64,000 nucleotides of DNA from Rhodocaloribacter litoris (GTDB lineage: Bacteria; Bacteroidota; Rhodothermia; Rhodothermales; ISCAR-4553). A program made the translations under genes and the position numbers. The notes under the pieces were generated by a model. The model worked only from the letters and a program-made list of their open reading frames with translations. It searched no databases and was not told the origin of the DNA. Where the stretch lies: positions 4,123,095 through 4,187,094 of the forward strand of contig NZ_CP076718.1 in the NCBI RefSeq assembly GCF_011682235.2, in the 5' to 3' direction. Positions 8,928-15,538 of this stretch are shown in pieces. Position 1 is the stretch's first letter. The number at the start of each line of letters is the position of its first letter.

Positions 8928-9959
8928 TCAACCCCGTGCGGAGGAAGCGGCGGCGACCGGCTCTGCCCCGGTGAAGGCGTCACACTGTTCGAGCACGTAC
9001 GTGAAGATGAGCGGGGCCACGATGGTGGCATCCGACTCGATGATGAAGGACGGCGTCTCGGCCGAGAGCTTGCCCCAGGTGATCTTCTCGTTCGGCACGG
9101 CGCCCGAGTAGGAGCCGTAGCTGGTGGTGCTGTCGCTGATCTGGCAGAAGTAGCCCCAGCGCGGGATGTCCTCGATGCCGAGGTCCTGTTCCAGCATGGG
9201 GACCACGCAGATGGGGAAGTCCCCGGCGATGCCCCCGCCGATCTGGAAGAAGCCGATCGAATGCGCGGCCGCCTCGCGCCGGTACCAGTCGGCCAGCCAC
9301 ATCATGTACTCGATGCCGGTGCGGACGGTGTGCACGTTCCGCACGTCTCCTTTGAGGCAGTGGGCGGCGTAGATGTTGCCGAGCGTGGAGTCTTCCCAGC
9401 CGGGCACGACGATGGGCAGGTTCTTCTCGCAGGCAGCCACGAGCCAGCTGTCCTTCGGGTCGATCTGGTAATACTTTTCGAGCCGCCCGCTGCGGATCAG
9501 TTCATACATGAACTCGTGCGGGAAGTGGCGCTGCCCGCTGCGGTCGGCCGCCTGCCAGGCATCGAGGACGGCATGTTCGATGCGGCGGATGGCTTCTTCC
9601 TCCGGGATGCACGTGTCGGTGACGCGGTTGAGGTGGCGTTCCAGGAGGGCCTCTTCGTCGGCTTTGGTGAGGTCGCGGTAATGGGGGATGCGGACGTAGT
9701 GGTCGTGGGCGACGAGGTTGAAGAGGTCCTCTTCCAGGTTGGCGCCGGTACAGCTGATGATGTGGACGCGTTCCTGCCGGATCATGTCGGCCAGGGAGAG
9801 GCCGAGTTCGGCGGTGCTCATGGCACCGGCCAGCGAGATGAGCATTTTGCCGCCCCGGTCCAGGTGGCGGACGTAGGCTTCGGCGGCATCGACAAGGGCG
9901 GCGGCGTTGAAATGGCGGAAATGGTGGCGGAGAAAGTCGGAGAGGGTAGCTTCTTTCAT
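8928..9959 (-). CDS. Deoxyhypusine synthase-family protein (possible homospermidine synthase)
   Basis: A 343-residue NAD-binding enzyme of the deoxyhypusine synthase (DHS) fold. DHS transfers the aminobutyl group of spermidine to a lysine of eIF5A via an imine on an active-site Lys; bacteria lack eIF5A, so bacterial homologues are thought to use a free amine acceptor. Visible motifs are LAGAMSTAELG, ISCTGANLEEDLF, GGGIAGDFPI, SDSTTSYGSYSG and the catalytic-Lys strand EKITWGK (K297), so the chemistry looks intact. It starts the polyamine cluster (speA, aguB, aguA follow), which would supply putrescine. Homospermidine-type synthesis from putrescine is my inference; the true acceptor is unknown. 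Confidence 0.88.
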   Translation of the reverse strand: MKEATLSDFLRHHFRHFNAAALVDAAEAYVRHLDRGGKMLISLAGAMSTAELGLSLADMIRQERVHIISCTGANLEEDLFNLVAHDHYVRIPHYRDLTKADEEALLERHLNRVTDTCIPEEEAIRRIEHAVLDAWQAADRSGQRHFPHEFMYELIRSGRLEKYYQIDPKDSWLVAACEKNLPIVVPGWEDSTLGNIYAAHCLKGDVRNVHTVRTGIEYMMWLADWYRREAAAHSIGFFQIGGGIAGDFPICVVPMLEQDLGIEDIPRWGYFCQISDSTTSYGSYSGAVPNEKITWGKLSAETPSFIIESDATIVAPLIFTYVLEQCDAFTGAEPVAAASSARG

Positions 9960-10054
9960 CGGCTCGGTTGGGCTGGTGGGACGATACGCTTTTGAAACGG
10001 GCAGGCCGGGTGCGGGGTCCGCCGTTTCAGCGTTTCGTCACCAGAGCGGGTGGG

Positions 10055-10528
10055 TTAGTCGTCGTCGAGGTCGTCGTCGGTGTCGGAAAAGACGTCGTGG
10101 GCGCGGGTGCCGTGACGGTGGGGTTTGTCTTTTCGGGAGCGCATGGCAAGGCCGTCGTCCCGGAAGCGGCGCGGGGCGCGGGGCCGGTCGTCGTCGAGCA
10201 GGCTGCGGCGGAAGCGGGATTCGAGGGCCAGCTCGTCCTCATCCTCCCAGTCCTCGTCGTCGTCTTCCCAGTCTTCTTCGTCGTCCCAGTCTTCTTCGTC
10301 GTCTTCCCAGTCTTCTTCGTCGTCCCAGTCCTCGTCGTCGTCTTCCCAGTCTTCTTCGTCGTCCCAGTCCTCGTCGTCCCAGTCCTCCTCATCGTTGCTG
10401 AGGCGTGCATCGGCCAGGGCCAGCGGGAAGGCGGCGGGGTGTGCCGGAATGCTTTCGAAGGGGAAGGTGAAGAGCCCGGCTACGGGCAGGGACGTACCGG
10501 CGGTACGCGCTTCAAAGAGGCGTTTCAT
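10055..10528 (-). CDS. Highly acidic Asp/Glu/Trp-repeat protein (157 aa)
   Basis: The start is the ATG at 10526-10528, preceded by GGAAAG on the minus strand. The first 45 residues are ordinary and lack a clear signal peptide. Residues 46-99 consist only of Asp, Glu and Trp (46 acidic, 8 Trp) in a 13-residue period, WDDEEDWEDDDED, repeated about three times with flanking partial copies. The tail is basic and polar (RRFRDDGLAMRSRKDKPHRH) and ends again in an acidic run. No family recognised. It is 95 bases upstream of the DHS homologue on the same strand; a role in binding polyamines or metal cations is only a guess. The opposite strand reads as a Ser/Gln repeat, which I consider the shadow. 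Confidence 0.6.
   Translation of the reverse strand: MKRLFEARTAGTSLPVAGLFTFPFESIPAHPAAFPLALADARLSNDEEDWDDEDWDDEEDWEDDDEDWDDEEDWEDDEEDWDDEEDWEDDDEDWEDEDELALESRFRRSLLDDDRPRAPRRFRDDGLAMRSRKDKPHRHGTRAHDVFSDTDDDLDDD
10232..10393 (-). repeat. 39-bp tandem repeats coding for WDDEEDWEDDDED
   Basis: This tract encodes residues 46-99 of the acidic protein. The unit is 39 bp (13 codons), with three near-identical copies and degenerate ends, built from GAN/GAR codons with one TGG every 6-7 codons. Such low-complexity DNA is prone to copy-number change, so length may vary between strains. Confidence 0.75.
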
Positions 10529-10883
10529 GGCTCTTTCCGTGGTTGTCGGGTGGAAACGGGCGAAGAAAAAGTAGAATACGCTCGGGAAATAAAACAACGT
10601 CCGGGGTCGAAAAAGACCGAAAAAGGGGAAGCTGATTGCCGGAGCGCTCTTCCGTCGAGGGAAAAGGCGGCAAACACGGAAGCGGCCCGTCCGGCCGGGG
10701 CTAGCGAGGGCCGGGAAGGGCAGGTCGGGATGGTTTTACACGGCGGAGACAGCGGTGTGGAAAAGGAAAACGCCTGCGTCCAGGGGGGTGACGCCAAACG
10801 TAGCGGCTGAAACAGCCATTTGTCTCACAGGTTTCCGGCGAATCCTTGGCCGGATTGTGAAATTGATGCGTGTCGTTGAGGGA
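10529..10883. other. 355-base gene-free stretch between the acidic-repeat gene and the PAS gene
   Basis: It should hold the promoter of the acidic-repeat gene (minus strand; an A/T-rich patch lies at 10567-10602) and the 3' end region of the PAS gene. I see no convincing sigma-70 pair, no U-tracted terminator and no plausible small ORF. A short AATCC...GGATT inverted repeat sits near 10840-10855. Confidence 0.4.
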
Positions 10884-11288
10884 CTACGTCAGTTCCCGGA
10901 GGTTCAACAGGATGATCTCTTCCGGGGTGTCGAGCAGGTTCAGGGCGTGGACCCGGTACCAGTTCCAGGTTTGTCGTCCCGTGCGCAGGCGCAGCATCCA
11001 GGCGGCCTTTTCCTTACCGTAGCAGACCATGTCGGCCACGTCACGCATGACCGGGTACAGGTTGCCGGGATGAATGTGGGAAAAGAAAGAGGTGCCGAGC
11101 GGCGTTTCGGTGCGGTATTCGAGCAGGTTGAGCGCGGTCGGGGTCAGATGCCGGATGGTGCTCCGGGCATCGAGCGCGATGAGGGGTAGCAGGGGGTTCA
11201 ATCGTTCCTGGAAGCGCTTCCTGTCCGGGGCAAAATTTTTTTTCCCGGCCTCGTCTCGAAAGGTGTTCGGAGAAAGGGTCTCTTTCAT
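10884..11288 (-). CDS. PAS-domain protein (134 aa)
   Basis: Start taken at the ATG at 11286-11288 (MKETLSPNTF); the frame is open further upstream but that part is non-coding in character. Residues about 35-130 read as a single PAS fold: LIALDARSTIRHLTPTALNLLEY is the typical first strand and helix, GTSFFSHIHPGN matches the PAS middle, and the end LRLRTGRQTWNWYRVHALNLLD supplies the last strands. There is no attached kinase, GGDEF or HTH, so it is a stand-alone sensor or a partner subunit; ligand unknown. Cytoplasmic. It is divergent from the BtuF-like gene, with a 218-base region between them. Confidence 0.65.
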   Translation of the reverse strand: MKETLSPNTFRDEAGKKNFAPDRKRFQERLNPLLPLIALDARSTIRHLTPTALNLLEYRTETPLGTSFFSHIHPGNLYPVMRDVADMVCYGKEKAAWMLRLRTGRQTWNWYRVHALNLLDTPEEIILLNLRELT

Positions 11289-11506
11289 GGGAAGGGGGAC
11301 TTTGGCAGATACAGGGGTTTCGTTCGTCACACGGGTTTCTGGTCGTGTCGGGAGCACGCACCTACAAGATGCAGGTTGGGAGGACGGGATGCAAGTATCC
11401 CGGATCACGTTATCGTCACGAATGTCGGTCGTTTCAAGCGGGATCGCAGCGGGCGTTGCGACGTTTCTCCGCACGACGCCGTCACGCGGATGTTCCCCGG
11501 CTCGTC

Positions 11507-12457
11507 ATGCGCATCGTTTCCCTGCTTCCCGCTGCCACGGAGTGGGTCGCGGCCTTCGGCGCCACGGAGGCCCTTGTGGGCCGCTCCCATGCCTGCGACT
11601 TCCCGCCGCGGGTGCGGAGCCTCCCCGCTGTCACGCGCTCCCGCGTGGCGGAAGGCGGCGACACCCGGGCCATCGACGATGCCGTGCGGGCGACGCTGGC
11701 GGCAGGGCTGAGCCTCTACGAGGTGGACCTCGGCGCCCTGCGCGCGCTCCGGCCCGACGTGGTGCTCACGCAGGCGCAGTGCGCTGTCTGTGCGGTGGAT
11801 CTGTCCGGGCTCGAAGCACTGCTGGCCGGCTGGGCGGGCACCCGCCCCCGCCTCTTTTCGATGGCGCCGATGACCTTTCGCGCCGTGCTGCAGGAGGCCC
11901 TGCACCTGGCCCGCCTCCTGGACCGGCTGCCGCAGGCCATGGCGGTGCTGGGGGCGGGCGAGCGACGCCTCCGGCGCCTCCGCGACCGGCTGGGCCTCCC
12001 GCGCGAGGCCGACCCGGCGACGCTGCCCACCGTCGCGTGCATCGAGTGGATGGAGCCGCTCATGACCGCCGGCCACTGGATGCCCGGCCTGGTGGAGCAC
12101 GCCGGCGGCCGCGCCGTACTGGCCGGGGCGGGGAAGCCGTCGCCCGTCGTGGACTGGGAAGCCCTCCGGGCGACCGACCCGGACGTGATCGCCGTCATGC
12201 CGTGCGGCTTCTCGCTCGAACAGACCCGCCGCGACCTGCATCTGCTCACCGAACGGCCGGGCTGGGGCGACCTCCGCGCCGTCCGCACCGGGCGCGTCGT
12301 CCTCTTTGACGGCAACGCCTACTTCAACCGGCCCGGCCCCCGCCTCTACCGTGCCGCCGAGCTGCTGGCCGCGGCCCTCTACCCGGACCGCATCCCGCCG
12401 GATGAGCTCGGCGTGGCGCCCTGGGAGATGGCCCCGCTTGCCCACATCCCGACCTGA
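11507..12457 (+). CDS. BtuF/FhuD-like helical-backbone substrate-binding protein without signal peptide
   Basis: A 316-residue protein of the cobalamin/siderophore ABC binding-protein fold. It begins MRIVSLLPAATEWVAAFGA, the usual first strand of the mature BtuF domain, and continues with GRSHACDFP, LRALRPDVVLTQ and LFSMAPMTF, then the second lobe with CIEWMEPLMTAGHWMPGLVEHAGG. Because the domain begins at residue 1, no export signal is present at the ATG at 11507, and no transporter genes are adjacent. It may be a cytoplasmic cobalamin-binding protein, or be exported by an unnoticed start upstream. Such orphan proteins are known in Bacteroidota relatives; ligand unproven. Confidence 0.8.
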   Translation: MRIVSLLPAATEWVAAFGATEALVGRSHACDFPPRVRSLPAVTRSRVAEGGDTRAIDDAVRATLAAGLSLYEVDLGALRALRPDVVLTQAQCAVCAVDLSGLEALLAGWAGTRPRLFSMAPMTFRAVLQEALHLARLLDRLPQAMAVLGAGERRLRRLRDRLGLPREADPATLPTVACIEWMEPLMTAGHWMPGLVEHAGGRAVLAGAGKPSPVVDWEALRATDPDVIAVMPCGFSLEQTRRDLHLLTERPGWGDLRAVRTGRVVLFDGNAYFNRPGPRLYRAAELLAAALYPDRIPPDELGVAPWEMAPLAHIPT

Positions 12458-12518
12458 CGCCTTCGTCCAACGTTCCACAACGCGACCCGATCCTGCCCTC
12501 GAAACGAACCGGCGTACC

Positions 12519-13154
12519 ATGGACCTGACTGTCGAACCCTATCCGAACCTCGACCTTTTCGCCTTCATCACCGTGTTTCCGCGCCCGCTGGGGGAGCTGC
12601 CCTCGCCGCCGTGGCTGGTGGCGCTGCTGGACGCTGATGCCGACGCTCCTCTAACACGTGATGAGACGGTGCGGGCCGCCGTCCGCGACCTGCTCCGCCA
12701 CCGGGGGTACAAGCCCACCGGGCGCGGCAAGCCGGCCTCGGAGTACCTGGTGCGGGCGGCCGGGGAGGGCCACCTGGGCAGTATCAACGTGGCGGTCGAT
12801 ACCTGCAATGTGGTGTCGCTGCACAGCGGGCTGCCCGTCAGCGTCGTCGACCTCGACCGCGCCATGCCGCCCTTCCGCGTGGCGCCCGGTGGCGACGACG
12901 ACGCCTATGTGTTCAACGCGGCCGGCCAGGAGATCCGCGTGGGCGGCCTGCTGTGCCTCCACGACGCCGAAGGGCCGTGCGCCAACCCGGTCAAGGACGC
13001 CCAGCGCACCAAGACGCACGACGGCACGCGGCGCACGCTCACCCTGGTCTGGGGCACCGATGTGCTCGACGCCCGCACCGCCCGGGCCACCGCCTGGTAC
13101 CGCGACCTCCTCGCCCGCCTCGGCGCCACCACCGAGGTTGTCTACCCGGCATGA
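12519..13154 (+). CDS. B3/B4 tRNA-binding domain protein
   Basis: A 211-residue stand-alone B3/B4 domain, the module that in phenylalanyl-tRNA synthetase beta contributes to editing. Residues about 60-200 carry it: EYLVRAAGEGHLGSINVAVDTCNVVSLHSGLPVSVVDLDRA, then GLLCLHDAEGPCANPVKDAQRTKTH. Stand-alone versions are considered possible trans-editing or tRNA/amino-acid binding proteins, but the function is not settled. The start is the ATG at 12519; upstream sequence in the same frame belongs to a shadow of the preceding gene. The stop lies 65 bases before the S46 peptidase start, separated by a short heptad-repeat array. Confidence 0.75.
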   Translation: MDLTVEPYPNLDLFAFITVFPRPLGELPSPPWLVALLDADADAPLTRDETVRAAVRDLLRHRGYKPTGRGKPASEYLVRAAGEGHLGSINVAVDTCNVVSLHSGLPVSVVDLDRAMPPFRVAPGGDDDAYVFNAAGQEIRVGGLLCLHDAEGPCANPVKDAQRTKTHDGTRRTLTLVWGTDVLDARTARATAWYRDLLARLGATTEVVYPA

Positions 13155-13178
13155 AAACCCGAAATTCTACCCGACCCA

Positions 13179-13206
13179 TCCAAACGTTCAACGCGAAACG
13201 TGTAAC
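13179..13206 (-). repeat. Heptanucleotide repeat array, 4 units
   Basis: On the minus strand the units are GTTACAC, GTTTCGC, GTTGAAC and GTTTGGA, with GTT recurring exactly every seven bases. It belongs to the same GTTNNNN family as the large array downstream of the S46 peptidase and sits in the short gap just upstream of that gene. Confidence 0.75.
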
Positions 13207-13219
13207 GCGCCCAGGCCCC

Positions 13220-15370
13220 ATGACCCTCTCCCGCAAGCTGCTCGTCCTCCTGCTCCTGACGCCGGCCCTGCATGCTGCCGGCGCTCAGCCCGTGGCCGAC
13301 CCCGATCCGACGAAGGCCGGGCCGTACGACAACGGCAAGATGTGGACGTTCGAGTACCCCCCGCTCGACTACCTGGCCGAGACGTACGACTTCCACCCGG
13401 ACGACGCCTGGTTCGAGCGGGCGCGGATGAGCGCCCTCCGCATCCCCGGCTGCTCGGCCTCGTTCGTCTCCCCCAACGGGCTGGTGGTCACCAACCACCA
13501 CTGCGTGCGCGGGCGGGTCTCGCAGGTGAGCCGACCCGGCGAGAACCTGCTGGACAACGGCTTCATCGCCACCACGCTCGCGGAGGAACGGCCCATCCCC
13601 GGCTACTATGCCGACCAGCTCATCGCCATCGAAGACGTGACGGAAGAGGTCGACGCCGCGCTCGAAGCCGCCCAGACCGACGCCGAGCGGGCCGCCGCCC
13701 GCGAGGAGGTCTTTGCCGCCATCACCGAGCGCCTGAAGGAGGCCCACGGGGGGGACGACATCGAGGTGCAGATCATCCCTCTGTACAACGGCGGCCGCCA
13801 TTCGGCCTACGTTTTCCGTCGCTACCGGGACGTGCGCCTGGTGGCGGCCCCCGAGCTGCAGCTGGGCTTCTTCGGGGGCGAATGGGACAACTTCACGTAC
13901 CCGCGCCACGCGCTCGACTTCGCCTTCCTCCGCATCTACGACGAGGACGGCGAACCCCTCCAGACCGACCACTACTTCACCTGGAGCCGGCGGGGCGTGG
14001 AGGAGGGCAACCTGATCTTTGTCATCGGCAACCCCGGCTCCACGAGCCGCCACGCCACGGTTGCCCAGCTCGAGTTTTTCCGGGACGTGCTGGTGCCCCA
14101 CACCCTCGGCTTCCTCGACCGCCGCCTGGCCGCCTACCGTGCTTTCTTCGAAGAGGACCCCGAGGCGGGCGAGGCCATCGACATTCGCAACACCATTTTC
14201 TCGATCTCGAACAGCCAGAAGGCCTACGCGGGCCGCCTCGACGCGCTCAACGACCCGGTGATCCTGGCCCGCCGTGCCGACGCCGAGCGGCAGTTCCGCC
14301 AGGCCATCGAGGCCGACTCCAGCCTGCGGGCCCGGTATGCCGGCCTGTTCGACGAGATGGAGGCCATCCAGGCGGAGAAGAAGGCCATGGCGGCCGAGTA
14401 CGGCGCGTTCCGGCTGCTGGAGAGCCGCTTCTCCTCGGCGACGATCCGGCGGGCGGTGGCGGCCTACCGCTACCTGACGGCCCGGACCGAAGGCGCCAAC
14501 CCCGAACGGGGGGCGAAGCTGGAGGAGGCCCTGCTGGGGGTGCCCGACCTGCCGGCGGGGCTGGAGCGGCGGCTGCTCGCCGCCCGGCTGGAAGAGTGGC
14601 GGCGGTACCTGGGCGCGGACGACCCGCTCGTGCAGCAGGCCCTGGGCGGCCGGACGCCGGCGGAGGCCGCCGACGCGCTGCTGGCCGCCTCGACGCTCGC
14701 CTCGGCCGAAGCCACCCGGCAGGCCGTCGAGGCGGGCACGCTGTCCATGGACGACCCGGCCCTGGCGCTGGCGGCCCTCCTGGTGCCCCGCTACGAGGCG
14801 TTCGAGCGGGCCTTCAACGGGCTCTCCGCGCGGGAGAACGCCCTGGCCGCCGCCCTCGGGCGCGCCCGCTTCGCCGTCTACGGCACCTCCGTCCCGCCCG
14901 ACGCCACCTTCTCGCCCCGCTTCACCGACGGCATCGTGAAGGGCTACCCGTACAACGGCACCGAGGCCCCGCCGTACACTACCTTCTACGGGATGTACGA
15001 CCTGCACTACGCCCACGGGCCCGGCACCGACTGGGACCTGCCCGCGCGCTGGCTCAACCCGCCCGATGCCTTCAACCGCGCTACCCCGCTCAACTTCGTC
15101 TCCACCGCCGACACCATCGGCGGCAACTCGGGTTCGCCCGCCGTCACGCCCGACCTGGAGATCGTCGGGCTCAACTTCGACCGCAACATCGAAGGGCTCT
15201 CGCGGGACTACATCTACCTGCCCGAGCGCGGCCGCAACATCATGGTGGACGTGCGCGCCATCCGCGAAGCGCTCGACGTGGTCTACGACGCCGACCGCAT
15301 CGTGCTCGAACTGACCACCGGCCACCTGGCCGAAACCGAAGCCGAGGCGGATGCCTTCCTCCGGCAGTGA
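13220..15370 (+). CDS. S46-family dipeptidyl-peptidase (DPP11-like)
   Basis: A 716-residue secreted serine peptidase that removes dipeptides from oligopeptide N-termini in the periplasm. The signal peptide is residues 1-22 (MTLSRKLLVLLLLTPALHAA). The catalytic His region is NHHCVRG (about 92-98) and the catalytic Ser is in TIGGNSGSP near residue 640. S46 enzymes divide by the residue after the conserved FD: here FDRN carries Arg, as in DPP11, which prefers Asp/Glu at P1, while DPP7 has Gly. So acidic specificity is predicted. ATG 13220 is chosen because the signal peptide starts there; ATG 13151 overlaps the preceding stop and would put a non-hydrophobic extension in front. Heptad-repeat arrays lie on both sides. 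Confidence 0.92.
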   Translation: MTLSRKLLVLLLLTPALHAAGAQPVADPDPTKAGPYDNGKMWTFEYPPLDYLAETYDFHPDDAWFERARMSALRIPGCSASFVSPNGLVVTNHHCVRGRVSQVSRPGENLLDNGFIATTLAEERPIPGYYADQLIAIEDVTEEVDAALEAAQTDAERAAAREEVFAAITERLKEAHGGDDIEVQIIPLYNGGRHSAYVFRRYRDVRLVAAPELQLGFFGGEWDNFTYPRHALDFAFLRIYDEDGEPLQTDHYFTWSRRGVEEGNLIFVIGNPGSTSRHATVAQLEFFRDVLVPHTLGFLDRRLAAYRAFFEEDPEAGEAIDIRNTIFSISNSQKAYAGRLDALNDPVILARRADAERQFRQAIEADSSLRARYAGLFDEMEAIQAEKKAMAAEYGAFRLLESRFSSATIRRAVAAYRYLTARTEGANPERGAKLEEALLGVPDLPAGLERRLLAARLEEWRRYLGADDPLVQQALGGRTPAEAADALLAASTLASAEATRQAVEAGTLSMDDPALALAALLVPRYEAFERAFNGLSARENALAAALGRARFAVYGTSVPPDATFSPRFTDGIVKGYPYNGTEAPPYTTFYGMYDLHYAHGPGTDWDLPARWLNPPDAFNRATPLNFVSTADTIGGNSGSPAVTPDLEIVGLNFDRNIEGLSRDYIYLPERGRNIMVDVRAIREALDVVYDADRIVLELTTGHLAETEAEADAFLRQ

Positions 15371-15373
15371 GGC

Positions 15374-15457
15374 GTTTCGGGTTCCACGTTTCAGGTTGAA
15401 CGTTCCACGTTTCAGGTTGAACGTTTCAGGTTTCAGGTTGAATGTTTCACGTTGAGG
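15374..15457 (+). repeat. Heptanucleotide repeat array, 12 units (direct arm)
   Basis: Twelve consecutive 7-base units each begin with GTT: four GTTTCAG, two GTTGAAC, two GTTCCAC and four variants. A 21-base super-unit GTTCCAC-GTTTCAG-GTTGAAC occurs twice in succession (15381-15422). It starts three bases after the peptidase stop codon. Confidence 0.9.
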
Positions 15458-15459
15458 AC

Positions 15460-15522
15460 CATAAACGTGCAACGTGGAACGCACAACGTGCAACGTGGAA
15501 CGCGCAACGCGCAACGTTAAAC
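15460..15522 (-). repeat. Heptanucleotide repeat array, 9 units (inverted arm)
   Basis: Nine consecutive units of the same GTTNNNN family on the opposite strand (GTTGCAC, GTTCCAC and GTTGCGC twice each, plus variants). Only two bases separate it from the direct array, so the pair forms an imperfect inverted repeat of about 150 bases able to fold as a long hairpin. It ends 16 bases before the amidase start. Confidence 0.9.
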
Positions 15523-15538
15523 GTTATCGGATTGCCCC

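Noticed and set aside
7119-9995. 958-codon plus-strand open frame
   Set aside because: It is antisense to speA and the DHS homologue, whose motifs are unmistakable; long antisense frames are expected at this GC content.
10125-10574. Plus-strand Ser/Gln-repeat protein over the acidic tract
   Set aside because: The minus-strand frame has a ribosome site, a sensible N-terminus and the same strand as its neighbours; poly-Ser is what the reverse of GAN/GAR codons gives.
13142-15514. 790-codon minus-strand open frame, and a 913-codon plus-strand frame over the same DNA
   Set aside because: Both are shadows of the S46 peptidase, which has signal peptide and catalytic motifs in the chosen frame; the others have arginine- or glycine-rich low-quality sequence.
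15374-15522. Heptad arrays as a CRISPR array
   Set aside because: Units are 7 bases with no spacers and no cas genes are near.
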